Shown one piece after another: positions 44,841-53,665 of a stretch of DNA of 64,000 nt; the stretch's first letter is position 1, and each line of letters begins with the position of its first letter. The position numbers and the translations under genes were made by a program. The notes beneath the pieces were generated by a model. That model searched no databases. It was given only the letters and a program-made list of their open reading frames with translations, and was not told the DNA's origin. Origin of the DNA: Sphingomonas colocasiae (lineage in GTDB: Bacteria; Pseudomonadota; Alphaproteobacteria; Sphingomonadales; Sphingomonadaceae); the NCBI RefSeq assembly GCF_019880585.1, contig NZ_JAINVV010000004.1, positions 1,302,001-1,366,000 on the forward strand, given 5' to 3'.

Positions 44841-45598
44841 CGGTCAAGAAAACGCTTTCGCTGCGGCCCGACACCGCGGCCCCACGGCTGGACACCGCGA
44901 TGGTGATGGCGGCCGGCCTCGGCAAGCGCATGCGCCCGCTGACGGCGACGCGGCCCAAGCCGCTGGTCGAGGTCGCGGGGCGCTCGCTGCTCGATCGCAC
45001 CTTCGATCGGCTGCGCTCCGCCGGGGTCAGCCGCGCCGTCGTCAATGTCCATTATCTGGCCGATGCGCTCGAAGCGCATCTGCGCAACAAGGTGACCGAT
45101 ATCGAGATCGCCGTCTCCGACGAGCGCGGACAGTTGATGGAAACCGGCGGCGGATTGGTGAAGGCGCTGCCGCAGATCCCCCAGGATCCCTTTCTCTGCG
45201 TCAACAGCGACAATCTCTGGATCGACGGGCCGACCGATGCGATCCGGCTGCTCGAACAGCGCTGGAACGCGGACGAGATGGATGCGCTGCTGCTGCTCGT
45301 GCCGCTGGCGCGCGCCAATTGCCATGGCGGGCAGGGCGATTTCCATATGGATCCCGACGGACGGATCACCAGCCGGCGCAAGCGCGGCAAGGTGGCGCCC
45401 TTCGTCTATACCGGCGTCCAGATCGTCTCGCACCGGCTGCTGCGCGATCCGCCCGAAGGGGCGTTCTCGACCATGGTCTTCTGGGAACGCGCGATCGCGG
45501 AGGGGCGGCTCTACGGGCTGGTCCATCAGGGACTCTGGTTCGATGTCGGCACGCCGGGCGCGGTGAAGAAGACGGAGGCGATGCTCGCCGATGGGTGA
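44837..45598 (+). CDS. murU: N-acetylmuramate-1-phosphate uridylyltransferase (MurU-like)
   Basis: A 253-residue sugar-1-phosphate nucleotidyltransferase. The pyrophosphorylase signature MVMAAGLGKRMRPLTATRPKPLVEV opens the core; CVNSDNLWIDG and VHQGLWFDVGTPGAV are the metal and sugar-binding parts. It makes UDP-MurNAc from MurNAc-1-phosphate and UTP in cell-wall recycling. It overlaps amgK by ATGA and addB by 8 bases. Fosfomycin tolerance often goes with this bypass in the organisms where it was studied. Confidence 0.9.
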   Translation: MTVKKTLSLRPDTAAPRLDTAMVMAAGLGKRMRPLTATRPKPLVEVAGRSLLDRTFDRLRSAGVSRAVVNVHYLADALEAHLRNKVTDIEIAVSDERGQLMETGGGLVKALPQIPQDPFLCVNSDNLWIDGPTDAIRLLEQRWNADEMDALLLLVPLARANCHGGQGDFHMDPDGRITSRRKRGKVAPFVYTGVQIVSHRLLRDPPEGAFSTMVFWERAIAEGRLYGLVHQGLWFDVGTPGAVKKTEAMLADG

Positions 45599-48593
45599 GC
45601 GCACCCGGCCCGCCGTCTTCACCATCCCGCATCACCGGGCCTTTGCCGACGCGCTGGCCGAAGGATTGCTGCGCACCCATGGCGAAAGCCCGCTGGGGCT
45701 GGCCCAGGGCATCGTGCTCGTTCCCAATAATCGCGCCGCGCGCGCCGTGACCGAGGCGTTCGTTCGCCGCTCCGAAGGCGGATTGCTGCTGCCCCGGCTG
45801 GTGCCCATCGGCGACGATGCGCTTGATGAGCGGCTGGGCAGCGCGCTCGATCCGATCGGCAGCGGCGATCCGGTGCCGCCCGCTATGGAACCGATGCGGC
45901 GGCTGATGATGCTGGCGCGACTTGTCCAGCGCGAACGGTCGCGGATCGGCGAGCCGGTGGACGCGGCGGAAGCGCTGCGGCTTGCGGCCGATCTCGCGCG
46001 CACGCTTGACCAGATGCTGGTTGAGGATGTCGCCCCCTCGCGGTTGCGTACGCTCGACGTCGCGGGCGAGCTTTCGGCGCATTGGCAGAAATCACTGGCG
46101 CTGCTCACCGTCATTCTCGACCAATGGCCCGATGCGCTGGCGCGGATCGGGCGGATCGACCTGGCTGATCGCCGCAACCGCCTGCTTCGGAAAGTCGCGG
46201 CGCGCTGGCGGGATGCGCCGCCGCCCGGCTTCGTCGTCGCGGCCGGCCTTACCAATCCACCGCCCGCCGCCGCCGAATTGCTGCGCGTGATCGCCCGCAT
46301 GGAACGCGGCATGGTCGTGCTGCCGGGGCTCAGCCTGGCGGACGAGATGCCCGATGCCGAATGGGATGCGCTGGGGCCGTTCGATCCCGATCCCGTCACC
46401 GGCTTCCGGCGCCGCTCGATCGAGACGCATCCGCAATTCCATCTGAAGCTGCTGCTCGATCGCATGGCGCTGGCGCGCGGCGAGGTCGATATCTGGCGCT
46501 GGGGCGGCGGGCATGACGCGCGCGCGCCGCGCAGCAAGGCGATCGCCAATGCGCTGACCCCGGCCGAATATTCGGACAAATGGGGCGATCCCGAAACCGT
46601 GCGCAATCTGGCGGGCATCCGTGCGCTGGAAGCCGCGACGCCGGCGGAGGAAGCGCAGGCGATCGCGATCATGCTGCGCGAGGCGCTCGAAACGCCCGCG
46701 CGCACCGCCGCCCTGGTCACGCCCGATCGCGCGCTCGCCACCCGTGTCTCCGCGCATCTGCGGCGCTGGGGGATCGAAGCCGATGACTCGGCAGGCCAGC
46801 CCCTGTCGGTGAAGCCGGAGGGGGCGCTGCTGCTGGCGATCGTCGAGGCGGCGGCGGAGCGGTTCGCGCCGGTGCCGCTGCTTGCGCTGCTCAAGCATCC
46901 CCTGGTGCGCAGCGGGGAAGGGCGGCTGGCCTGGCTCGATCATGTCCGCGTGCTCGACGTTGCGCTGCGTGGTCCACGCCCGCCCGCCGGGCTGTCAGGG
47001 ATCGACGATTTCCTGGCCGGCGGCACCGATCGCGAACAGCGCGTGCGCAAGCGTGCGCTGCCTGGCTGGATCGAGATCCGCGATCTGCTTGCACCGCTCG
47101 AGACCGGCTTCGCCGCGGCATCGAGTCTGTCGGCGGCGGTCGAGGCCGTGCGTGAGGCGGCGACGCGGCTGGCGGGCGAGGCCGCCTGGTCGGGCAGCGC
47201 GGGGCGCGAGGCCGCCGATCTGCTCGCCGATCTGGAGGCGCATGCGCCCGACGGACCCGATGGCGTGCGTATCGACGCCATCTCCGCGCTGTTGCGGCGG
47301 ATGATGGACGAGATCGCGGTGCGGCCGCCCCAGGGCGGGCATCCGCGCATCTCGATCTGGGGTGCCATCGAAGCGCGGCTGCAACAGCCCGATCTGATGA
47401 TCCTGGGCGGGCTCAACGAAGGCGTCTGGCCGGGCCTGCCCAGCCCCGATCCCTGGCTGGCGCCGCGCGCGCGGCACGAGCTGAAACTGCCCAGTCTCGA
47501 ACGGCGGATCGGCATCGCCGCGCACGATCTGGCGGGGGCGCTCGGCGCGCCGCAGGTGGTGGTGACGCGCGCGCGGCGGGACGCCTCCGCGCCGACCATC
47601 GCCTCGCGCTTCTGGCTGCGCATGGAGGCGATGTCGGGAGAGATGACGCGGATCGACGATGCCGGTGCCTGGGCCCGCGCGCTCGACAAGCCCGATGATT
47701 TCAATCCCGCCGAACAGCCGGCACCCGCACCGCCGGTCGGCGACCGCCCGACCGCCTTGAGCGTCACCCAGGTCGACCGGCTGAAGGCGGACCCTTACGC
47801 CTTTTACGCGCTCAAGATGCTCAACCTGCGCGCGCTTGATCCGATCGACGCCGATCCGAGCGCGGCGTGGCGCGGCACCGCGATCCATGCGGTGCTGGAG
47901 GATTGGGCGAAACAGGGCTGGGCGCCCGGCCGGCTGTTGCCGATCGCGGAGGCGCTGTTCGCGCGCGCCGAGGTTCATCCGCTGCTGCGCGCGCTCTGGC
48001 AGCCGCGCGTGATGGAAGCGCTCGACTGGATCGGGCGCGAGATCGAGGCGGGGCGCGCCGAAGGCCGCGAACCCTGGAAGGCGGAAGCCTGGGGCAAGGC
48101 GGAGATCGCGGGCATCGCGCTCGACGGCCGTGCCGACCGCATCGACCGCTTGCCCGATGGCGGCTTCGCCGTCATCGACTACAAGACCGGCAAGCCGCCG
48201 TCGGACACAGCGGTCGCGGAAGGGTTCGCGATGCAGCTCGGCCTGCTCGGCCTGCTCGCCGAGCGTGGCGGTTTCGAAGGCGTGTCCGGCGCCGCCGGGG
48301 CGTTCGAATATTGGTCCTTGGCCAAGGATCGCGGCCAGTTCGGATCGCGCCGCTCGCCGGTTCATCCCGAAGCCAAGGGCGGCAAGGTCGCGACCGGCGA
48401 TTTCACCGCACTCGCCGAACGCAGCTTCGCCGCTGCTGCCGCGCGCTGGCTGACCGGCGACGAACCCTTCACTGCCAAGCTGCATCCCGAATATGCGCCC
48501 TATGGCGATTACGACCAGTTGATGCGGCTCGACGAATGGTATGGCCGCGAGCGGGCGCCTGTTCAGGTCGCCGCGCAAGAGGGGGAAGGCTAG
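45591..48593 (+). CDS. addB: double-strand break repair protein AddB (alphaproteobacterial type)
   Basis: A 1000-residue AddB subunit. An inactive helicase-like N-terminal part (LAQGIVLVPNNRAARAVTEAF; no Walker A Lys) precedes a RecB-type PD-(D/E)xK nuclease near the C-terminus with DGRADRIDRLPDGGFAVIDYKTG. By eye it contains no Cys, so the 4Fe-4S cluster described for Bacillus AddB is absent. With AddA it unwinds and resects DNA ends and hands ssDNA to RecA. It overlaps murU by 8 bases; addA starts on the base after its TAG. Confidence 0.92.
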   Translation: MGERTRPAVFTIPHHRAFADALAEGLLRTHGESPLGLAQGIVLVPNNRAARAVTEAFVRRSEGGLLLPRLVPIGDDALDERLGSALDPIGSGDPVPPAMEPMRRLMMLARLVQRERSRIGEPVDAAEALRLAADLARTLDQMLVEDVAPSRLRTLDVAGELSAHWQKSLALLTVILDQWPDALARIGRIDLADRRNRLLRKVAARWRDAPPPGFVVAAGLTNPPPAAAELLRVIARMERGMVVLPGLSLADEMPDAEWDALGPFDPDPVTGFRRRSIETHPQFHLKLLLDRMALARGEVDIWRWGGGHDARAPRSKAIANALTPAEYSDKWGDPETVRNLAGIRALEAATPAEEAQAIAIMLREALETPARTAALVTPDRALATRVSAHLRRWGIEADDSAGQPLSVKPEGALLLAIVEAAAERFAPVPLLALLKHPLVRSGEGRLAWLDHVRVLDVALRGPRPPAGLSGIDDFLAGGTDREQRVRKRALPGWIEIRDLLAPLETGFAAASSLSAAVEAVREAATRLAGEAAWSGSAGREAADLLADLEAHAPDGPDGVRIDAISALLRRMMDEIAVRPPQGGHPRISIWGAIEARLQQPDLMILGGLNEGVWPGLPSPDPWLAPRARHELKLPSLERRIGIAAHDLAGALGAPQVVVTRARRDASAPTIASRFWLRMEAMSGEMTRIDDAGAWARALDKPDDFNPAEQPAPAPPVGDRPTALSVTQVDRLKADPYAFYALKMLNLRALDPIDADPSAAWRGTAIHAVLEDWAKQGWAPGRLLPIAEALFARAEVHPLLRALWQPRVMEALDWIGREIEAGRAEGREPWKAEAWGKAEIAGIALDGRADRIDRLPDGGFAVIDYKTGKPPSDTAVAEGFAMQLGLLGLLAERGGFEGVSGAAGAFEYWSLAKDRGQFGSRRSPVHPEAKGGKVATGDFTALAERSFAAAAARWLTGDEPFTAKLHPEYAPYGDYDQLMRLDEWYGRERAPVQVAAQEGEG

Positions 48594-51500
48594 ATGGCTG
48601 CGCCCGTCGCGCTTCGCGGCAATCAGCGGCTCGCATCCGAACCGCGCGAGAATGTCTGGCTGTCGGCTTCCGCAGGTACCGGCAAGACGCAGGTGCTGTC
48701 TGCGCGCGTCATGCGGCTGCTGCTGAGCGGCGCCGATCCGTCCTCGATCCTCTGCCTCACCTTCACCAAGGCGGGGGCGACCGAGATGGCGGACCGCATC
48801 CATGCCCGGCTCGCATCCTGGGTGCGGATGAAGGGGCCGGAACTGTTCGCGGAACTGGAGGCGCTGGGCGAGCAGGGTACGCCCGAATTGATGGCGACCG
48901 CGCGCAAGCTGTTCGCGCGCGTGCTCGACGCCAGCGGCGCCGGGCTGCGCATCCAGACCATCCACAGCTTCTGTCAGACCCTGCTCTCGGGCTTTCCGGT
49001 CGAAGCGGGCCTCATCCCCGGCTTCCGCGCGATGGAAGCGCGCGAGGAAGCCGCGCTCGCGCGTCAGACCATGGCGGACATGCTCGTTGCGGCGGAAGCT
49101 CGGGGCGAGACCGCGCTGACCGATGCGCTGCGCGCCCTGAGCCTGAGGCTGGGCGAGGGCGGCGCCGAGAGCTTCCTTGCCAATTGCGCGCGCGCGCCCG
49201 ACGCGATGGAGGCGCTGGGCGAGGATATCGGCCGGGCGGTGCGCGCCGCGCTCGATGTGCCGGATGGCGATGTCGAGGCGATGATCGCCGACGAATGCGG
49301 CGGGTTCGATGATGAATTGGCCTTCATCGCCGAGGCGAATGCCGGCTGGGCGACCAAGGGCGGGCAGGGCCGTGCCGCGACGATCCGCGAATGGCTGGCG
49401 CTCGATACCGCCGAACGGGCGAAGCGATTGGGCGAACTCCATCTGGTCTGGGCCAAGGTCGATGGCGATCCGCGATCGTTCAAGTCCGGACAGGCGCCGC
49501 AGGTGCCGGGTTATGAGGATGCCGCGATGGCGCTGCATGCCCGCTGCGCCGAACTGCTCGGCCTGCGCGCGCGCGCGGGTCTGGCCGCGCTGCTCGCACA
49601 GGGGCTGGATGCTGGGCGGAGCTATGCGCGCGCCTATGCGGAGGCGAAGCGCGCTGCCGGCGTCGTCGATTTCGACGATCTCATCCGGCGCACCGTCGCG
49701 CTGCTTGCCCAGTCGCGCATGGCGGAATGGATCCGTTTCAAGCTCGACCAGGCGACCGACCATATCCTGGTCGATGAGGCGCAGGACACCAATCTCGCGC
49801 AATGGACGATCATCCGCGCGCTGGCCGAGGAATTCTTCGCCGAGGACGCCGACGATGCGGCGAAGATCCGGACGATCTTCTCGGTCGGCGACTTCAAACA
49901 GGCGATCTTCGGCTTCCAGGGCACCGATCCCGTCTATTTTCGCGCTGCGCAGGGCTTTTTCTCCGGGCGCGCGGCGGAAGCGGGGCGGGAGGTGCATGAT
50001 CTGTCGCTGACCGAATCCTTCCGCTCGACCGCGCCGGTGCTCGCGCTGGTCGATCGGGTGCTCGCCGAACTTGGCGAAGGCGCGCTCAGCGGCATGATCG
50101 ATCTGGAGCCGCATCGCAGCGCGGTGGCCGGGCCGGGGCGCGTCACCTTGTGGGGGCCGGTCTCGCCCGAAACCGCCGCAGATGGCGATATCGACGGCGA
50201 GGAAAGCTGGCTTTCGGATTCGACGCGGCGGTTCGCGACCTTGCTCGCCCGCCAGATCAAGGCCTGGCTCGATGCGGGGCTGTGGATCAACAATCGCGGC
50301 CGGCCCAAGCGGCTCGAACCGCAGGATATCTTGATCTTGGTGCGCCGGCGCAGCGAACTCGCTTCGCTGATCGTCGCGCGGCTGCATGCGGAGGGTGTGC
50401 CCGTCGCCGGCGTCGACCGGCTGCGGCTCAATGCGCCGCTCGCCGTCCGCGATCTGCTCGCGGCGGTGCGCTTCGCGACCCAGCCGCACGACGATCTCAA
50501 TCTCGCCGGGCTGCTGGTATCGCCGTTGATCGGCTGGTCGCAGGACGATCTCTACGCGGCCGCGCGCGGACGTGAGGGTCCGCTCTGGGCGCATCTCGGC
50601 GATCACCAGCCCGCCGAACTGCGTGAGATGCTGCGCCGCGCCGATTTCACGACGCCCTATCGTTTCCTCGAGGAGATCCTGTCCGGTCCGCTCGACGGGC
50701 GGCGGAAATTGCTGCGCCGGCTGGGGCAGGAAGCGCGCGACCCGATCGAGGAGCTGATGAACGCCGCGCTCGGCTTCGAGCGCGATGCGACGCCGACGCT
50801 TCAGGCCTTTCTCGACCGGTTCGAGCGTGAGACGGAAGATATCAAGCGCGACCCTTCGCAGCCGCTCGACGCCGTGCGCGTGATGACCGCGCATGGCGCC
50901 AAGGGATTGCAGGCGCCGCTCGTCATCCTGGCCGACGCGACGGTCGATCCGGCGCTGAGCCCGCGCGGCAAGCTCGACTGGCCCGTTGTTGATGGCGCCG
51001 ATCCCGTGCCCGTCTTCCGGCCGCGCAAGGACGAACTGACCGGCAGCCTCTCTGATGCGGCGGCGCTCGCTGATGCGCGCGAGATGGAGGAGCATTGGCG
51101 GCTGCTTTATGTCGCGCTCACCCGCGCCGAGGAATGGCTGGTGGTGGGCGGCGCGCTCGGGCCGCGCAGCAAGGGCGTCGCTCCCGAGAAAAGCTGGCAC
51201 GCGGCGGTCGAACGCGCGATGGCCGCGCTCGACGTCGAAGCGGTGGAGGAGGCACCTTGGGGACAGGTGCGTCATTTCGCCGATGGTCAGGCGGCGGCCG
51301 GGCAGGAGCGCGCCAGGCCAGTTGCGGCCGATCCCGAATTGCCCGGCTGGCTCCGCCGGCCCGCGCCGATCGAGGCGCGTCCGCCGCGTCCGCTGGCGCC
51401 GTCCTCGCTGGGTGATGACGATGCGTCGAGCCCGCCGCCGACGATCGGCATGCGCGCCGCCGCTGAACGCGGCCGCCATCTCCACGCATTGTTCGAGCGG

Positions 51501-51983
51501 CTGCCCGAAGTTCCGCCTGCCGAACGCGCGGCGAGCGCGCTGCGCTGGCTGGAGCACAGCGCGGGCGTGGACGATCCCGGCGAGCGCGGCGCGATCGTCG
51601 AGTCCGCACTGGCGGTGATCGAACGCCATGCCGACCTGTTCGCGCCCGGCGCGCTGGGCGAGGCACCGATCGCCGCCGTGGTCGGCGGCGATGTGATCGC
51701 GGGCACGGTCGATCGGCTGATCGTCGGCGACGAGGCCGTCCGCCTGGTCGATTTCAAGACGGGCCGGCGCGTGCCCGCGTCCGCCGAGGCAGCGCCCGTT
51801 CATCATCTGCGCCAGATGTCCGCCTATGCCGAGGCGCTGCGCGTGATCTTTCCCGGACGGCGGATCGAGGCCGCCTTGCTCTATACGGCCGGCCCGACGC
51901 TGATCCCGCTCGATCCGGCCTTGCTTGCGCGCCACAAGCCCGGCTTGTCGCCCATGGAGCAAAGCTTGGGTCAAGGCCGTTGA
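48594..51983 (+). CDS. addA: double-strand break repair helicase AddA
   Basis: A 1129-residue UvrD-type helicase/nuclease. Motif I WLSASAGTGKTQVLSARV (Walker A, residues 24-32), motif Ia, motif II LVDEAQDTN, motif III region GDFKQAIFGFQG, motif V VMTAHGAKGLQAP, motif VI YVALTRAEEW, and a C-terminal nuclease DxK in GTVDRLIVGDEAVRLVDFKTGRR. It is the motor of the AddAB recombination complex. The ATG at 48594 directly follows the addB stop. The gene ends 51 bases before trxA. Confidence 0.94.
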   Translation: MAAPVALRGNQRLASEPRENVWLSASAGTGKTQVLSARVMRLLLSGADPSSILCLTFTKAGATEMADRIHARLASWVRMKGPELFAELEALGEQGTPELMATARKLFARVLDASGAGLRIQTIHSFCQTLLSGFPVEAGLIPGFRAMEAREEAALARQTMADMLVAAEARGETALTDALRALSLRLGEGGAESFLANCARAPDAMEALGEDIGRAVRAALDVPDGDVEAMIADECGGFDDELAFIAEANAGWATKGGQGRAATIREWLALDTAERAKRLGELHLVWAKVDGDPRSFKSGQAPQVPGYEDAAMALHARCAELLGLRARAGLAALLAQGLDAGRSYARAYAEAKRAAGVVDFDDLIRRTVALLAQSRMAEWIRFKLDQATDHILVDEAQDTNLAQWTIIRALAEEFFAEDADDAAKIRTIFSVGDFKQAIFGFQGTDPVYFRAAQGFFSGRAAEAGREVHDLSLTESFRSTAPVLALVDRVLAELGEGALSGMIDLEPHRSAVAGPGRVTLWGPVSPETAADGDIDGEESWLSDSTRRFATLLARQIKAWLDAGLWINNRGRPKRLEPQDILILVRRRSELASLIVARLHAEGVPVAGVDRLRLNAPLAVRDLLAAVRFATQPHDDLNLAGLLVSPLIGWSQDDLYAAARGREGPLWAHLGDHQPAELREMLRRADFTTPYRFLEEILSGPLDGRRKLLRRLGQEARDPIEELMNAALGFERDATPTLQAFLDRFERETEDIKRDPSQPLDAVRVMTAHGAKGLQAPLVILADATVDPALSPRGKLDWPVVDGADPVPVFRPRKDELTGSLSDAAALADAREMEEHWRLLYVALTRAEEWLVVGGALGPRSKGVAPEKSWHAAVERAMAALDVEAVEEAPWGQVRHFADGQAAAGQERARPVAADPELPGWLRRPAPIEARPPRPLAPSSLGDDDASSPPPTIGMRAAAERGRHLHALFERLPEVPPAERAASALRWLEHSAGVDDPGERGAIVESALAVIERHADLFAPGALGEAPIAAVVGGDVIAGTVDRLIVGDEAVRLVDFKTGRRVPASAEAAPVHHLRQMSAYAEALRVIFPGRRIEAALLYTAGPTLIPLDPALLARHKPGLSPMEQSLGQGR

Positions 51984-52034
51984 GCGAACGCCACACTGTT
52001 CCTAGATAGGGACCCGACAGAAGGAGTTAGGCAA

Positions 52035-52382
52035 ATGGCCACCAAAGCGATCAGCGATTCGAGCTTCCACGACGACGTCATTGCCGCCGACCGGCCGGTG
52101 CTGGTCGATTTCTGGGCGGAATGGTGCGGCCCCTGCAAGATGATCGGCCCGTCGCTCGAGGAGATTTCGGAAGAACTGGGCGAGAAGGTGACGATCGCCA
52201 AGATCAACATCGACGACAATCCCGACGCCCCGGCGCGTTACGGCGTGCGCGGCATCCCGACGATGATCCTGTTCAAGAATGGCGAGCCCGCCGCCACCAA
52301 GGTCGGCGCGGCGCCCAAGAGCGCGCTCAAGGGCTGGCTGGAAGGCGAACTGCTTTCCGGCGGCGATCGCCAGGCATCGTGA
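52035..52382 (+). CDS. trxA: thioredoxin
   Basis: A 115-residue thioredoxin with the standard [15 protein letters not shown] active site (Cys31, Cys34), [28 protein letters not shown] including the cis-Pro, and a slightly longer C-terminus (SGGDRQAS) than the 105-110 usual. Cytosolic disulfide reductant. GAAGGAGTT lies about 8 bases before the ATG. It follows addA in the same direction, but with its own Shine-Dalgarno and a possible own promoter. Confidence 0.96.
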   Translation: MATKAISDSSFHDDVIAADRPVLVDFWAEWCGPCKMIGPSLEEISEELGEKVTIAKINIDDNPDAPARYGVRGIPTMILFKNGEPAATKVGAAPKSALKGWLEGELLSGGDRQAS

Positions 52383-52420
52383 CGAACCGTCCCGCATCGC
52401 GGGAATGATATCGTCTCGCG

Positions 52421-52963
52421 ATGATTGAATCGTCGTCCGCCCTGCTTGCCGGCGCCGTGCCTAAGGCATTGCGCCGGCAGGATGTGTCGCTTCGTCTGGA
52501 AACGGCGGACGATCTGCCGTTCCTGCGGCGTCTCTACGGCGATCATCGCGCCGAGGAACTGGCGCGGGCCAATTGGCCGATCGAAGCGCGCGAGCGTTTT
52601 CTCGACAGCCAGTTCGATCATCAACGGACCCATTTCACCACGCAGTTTCCGGACTGCGACTATATGATCGTGCTGCGCGGCCGATCCGCGGCTTCGGCCC
52701 GGCCGGTCGGCAGGCTCTATCTCGATCGCGCCGCCACCGTCTGGCATCTTGTCGATATTTCGCTCGATCCCGCGATCCGGGGCAAAGGGATCGGCGCGGC
52801 GCTGATCGCCTGGATCAAGGCATCCGCGCCCGCCATCGAGCTCCATGTGGCGCGCGACAATCCGCGCGCGGAGGCGCTGTATCGGCGGCTGGGTTTCGTC
52901 GAGCATATGTCGACATCGGCGACGCACAAGCGCATGGGGTGGCGGCCACCGACGGGCGCCTGA
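52421..52963 (+). CDS. GNAT family N-acetyltransferase
   Basis: A 180-residue acetyltransferase. N-terminal VSLRLETADDLPFLRRLYGDHRAEEL, core HLVDISLDPAIRGKGIGAALIAWIKA with the acetyl-CoA loop, and VARDNPRAEALYRRLGFVEH. The acceptor is unknown. The gene is 38 bases after trxA and 88 bases before virB2, so whether it belongs to the secretion cluster is undecided; similar acetyltransferases occur there in related genomes, but I cannot confirm this. Confidence 0.87.
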   Translation: MIESSSALLAGAVPKALRRQDVSLRLETADDLPFLRRLYGDHRAEELARANWPIEARERFLDSQFDHQRTHFTTQFPDCDYMIVLRGRSAASARPVGRLYLDRAATVWHLVDISLDPAIRGKGIGAALIAWIKASAPAIELHVARDNPRAEALYRRLGFVEHMSTSATHKRMGWRPPTGA

Positions 52964-53050
52964 TTGGGGCAGGCACGCCCGGGCTTGGCAAGGTCCGGGT
53001 GAGCGCGCACTGTGGCCGATGGGCGAATCGCGGAAGATGGGGGATGCCGC

Positions 53051-53377
53051 TTGTTGCTTCGTAAATTCAGGGCGTTGACGGCGTGGATGGCGGCGGCCTG
53101 CTGCCTGTGGTCGGGCCAGGCCTTCGCGCAGGATTCGCTGGCCGATCCCGCCGGATCGGGCGTGCTCGTCGCCGCGGTCAACTGGCTGCAGGGCACCTTG
53201 CTCGGCACCGTCGCGACCGTCGTCGCCGTGATCGCGGTCGCCTCGGTCGGTTTCCTGATGCTCACCGGGCGGATCAACTGGCGTTATGGCGCGACGGTGA
53301 TCCTCGGCTGTTTCATCCTGTTCGGCGCGGCGAGCATCGTCGCGGGCATCCAGTCCACCGCCAGCCTGGCCAATTGA
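53051..53377 (+). CDS. virB2: type IV secretion pilin subunit (VirB2/TrbC-like)
   Basis: A 108-residue protein with a signal peptide (LTAWMAAACCLWSGQAFAQ) and two hydrophobic helices (VNWLQGTLLGTVATVVAVIAVASVGFLML and ATVILGCFILFGAASIVAGI) separated by TGRINWRYG, the classic VirB2/TrbC pattern. It forms the conjugative pilus. The start is uncertain: TTG 53051 has GGGGGA upstream, and GTG 53012 or ATG 53087 also read in frame. virB3 starts 3 bases after its stop. Confidence 0.87.
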   Translation: MLLRKFRALTAWMAAACCLWSGQAFAQDSLADPAGSGVLVAAVNWLQGTLLGTVATVVAVIAVASVGFLMLTGRINWRYGATVILGCFILFGAASIVAGIQSTASLAN

Positions 53378-53380
53378 TCC

Positions 53381-53665
53381 ATGAACGGCCTGGATCACGA
53401 TCCGGTATTCGTGGCCCTCACCCGGCCCCAGATGTTCGCGGGCGTCACCTATAGCTATTTCGTGCTCAACGCGGTGCTCGCCACCGAAATGCTGCTGATC
53501 TTCCGTTCGCTCTGGGCGCTCGCCCTGGCGCTGGTCGTGCATCTTGTCGGCGTTCTGCTTTGCCTGCGCGAACCGCGTTTCCTCGATCTCTGGCTCGTGC
53601 GGGTCAGGAACTGCCCGCGCGTGCGCAACCATGCGATCTGGCGATGCAACTCCTACCGGCCCTGA
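53381..53665 (+). CDS. virB3: type IV secretion protein VirB3
   Basis: A 94-residue inner-membrane protein with the VirB3 start DHDPVFVALTRPQMFAGVTYSYF, one long hydrophobic segment (VLNAVLATEMLLIFRSLWALALALVVHL) and REPRFLDLWLVRV. It helps assemble the pilus at the inner membrane. virB4 begins inside its last 22 bases, in another frame, which is typical translational coupling. Confidence 0.88.
   Translation: MNGLDHDPVFVALTRPQMFAGVTYSYFVLNAVLATEMLLIFRSLWALALALVVHLVGVLLCLREPRFLDLWLVRVRNCPRVRNHAIWRCNSYRP

Noticed and set aside
46995-51974. Open frame of about 1659 codons on the minus strand opposite addB/addA
   Set aside because: It mirrors two well-recognised genes, is rich in Arg, Ala and His as expected for an antisense frame in GC-rich DNA, and shows no family motif.
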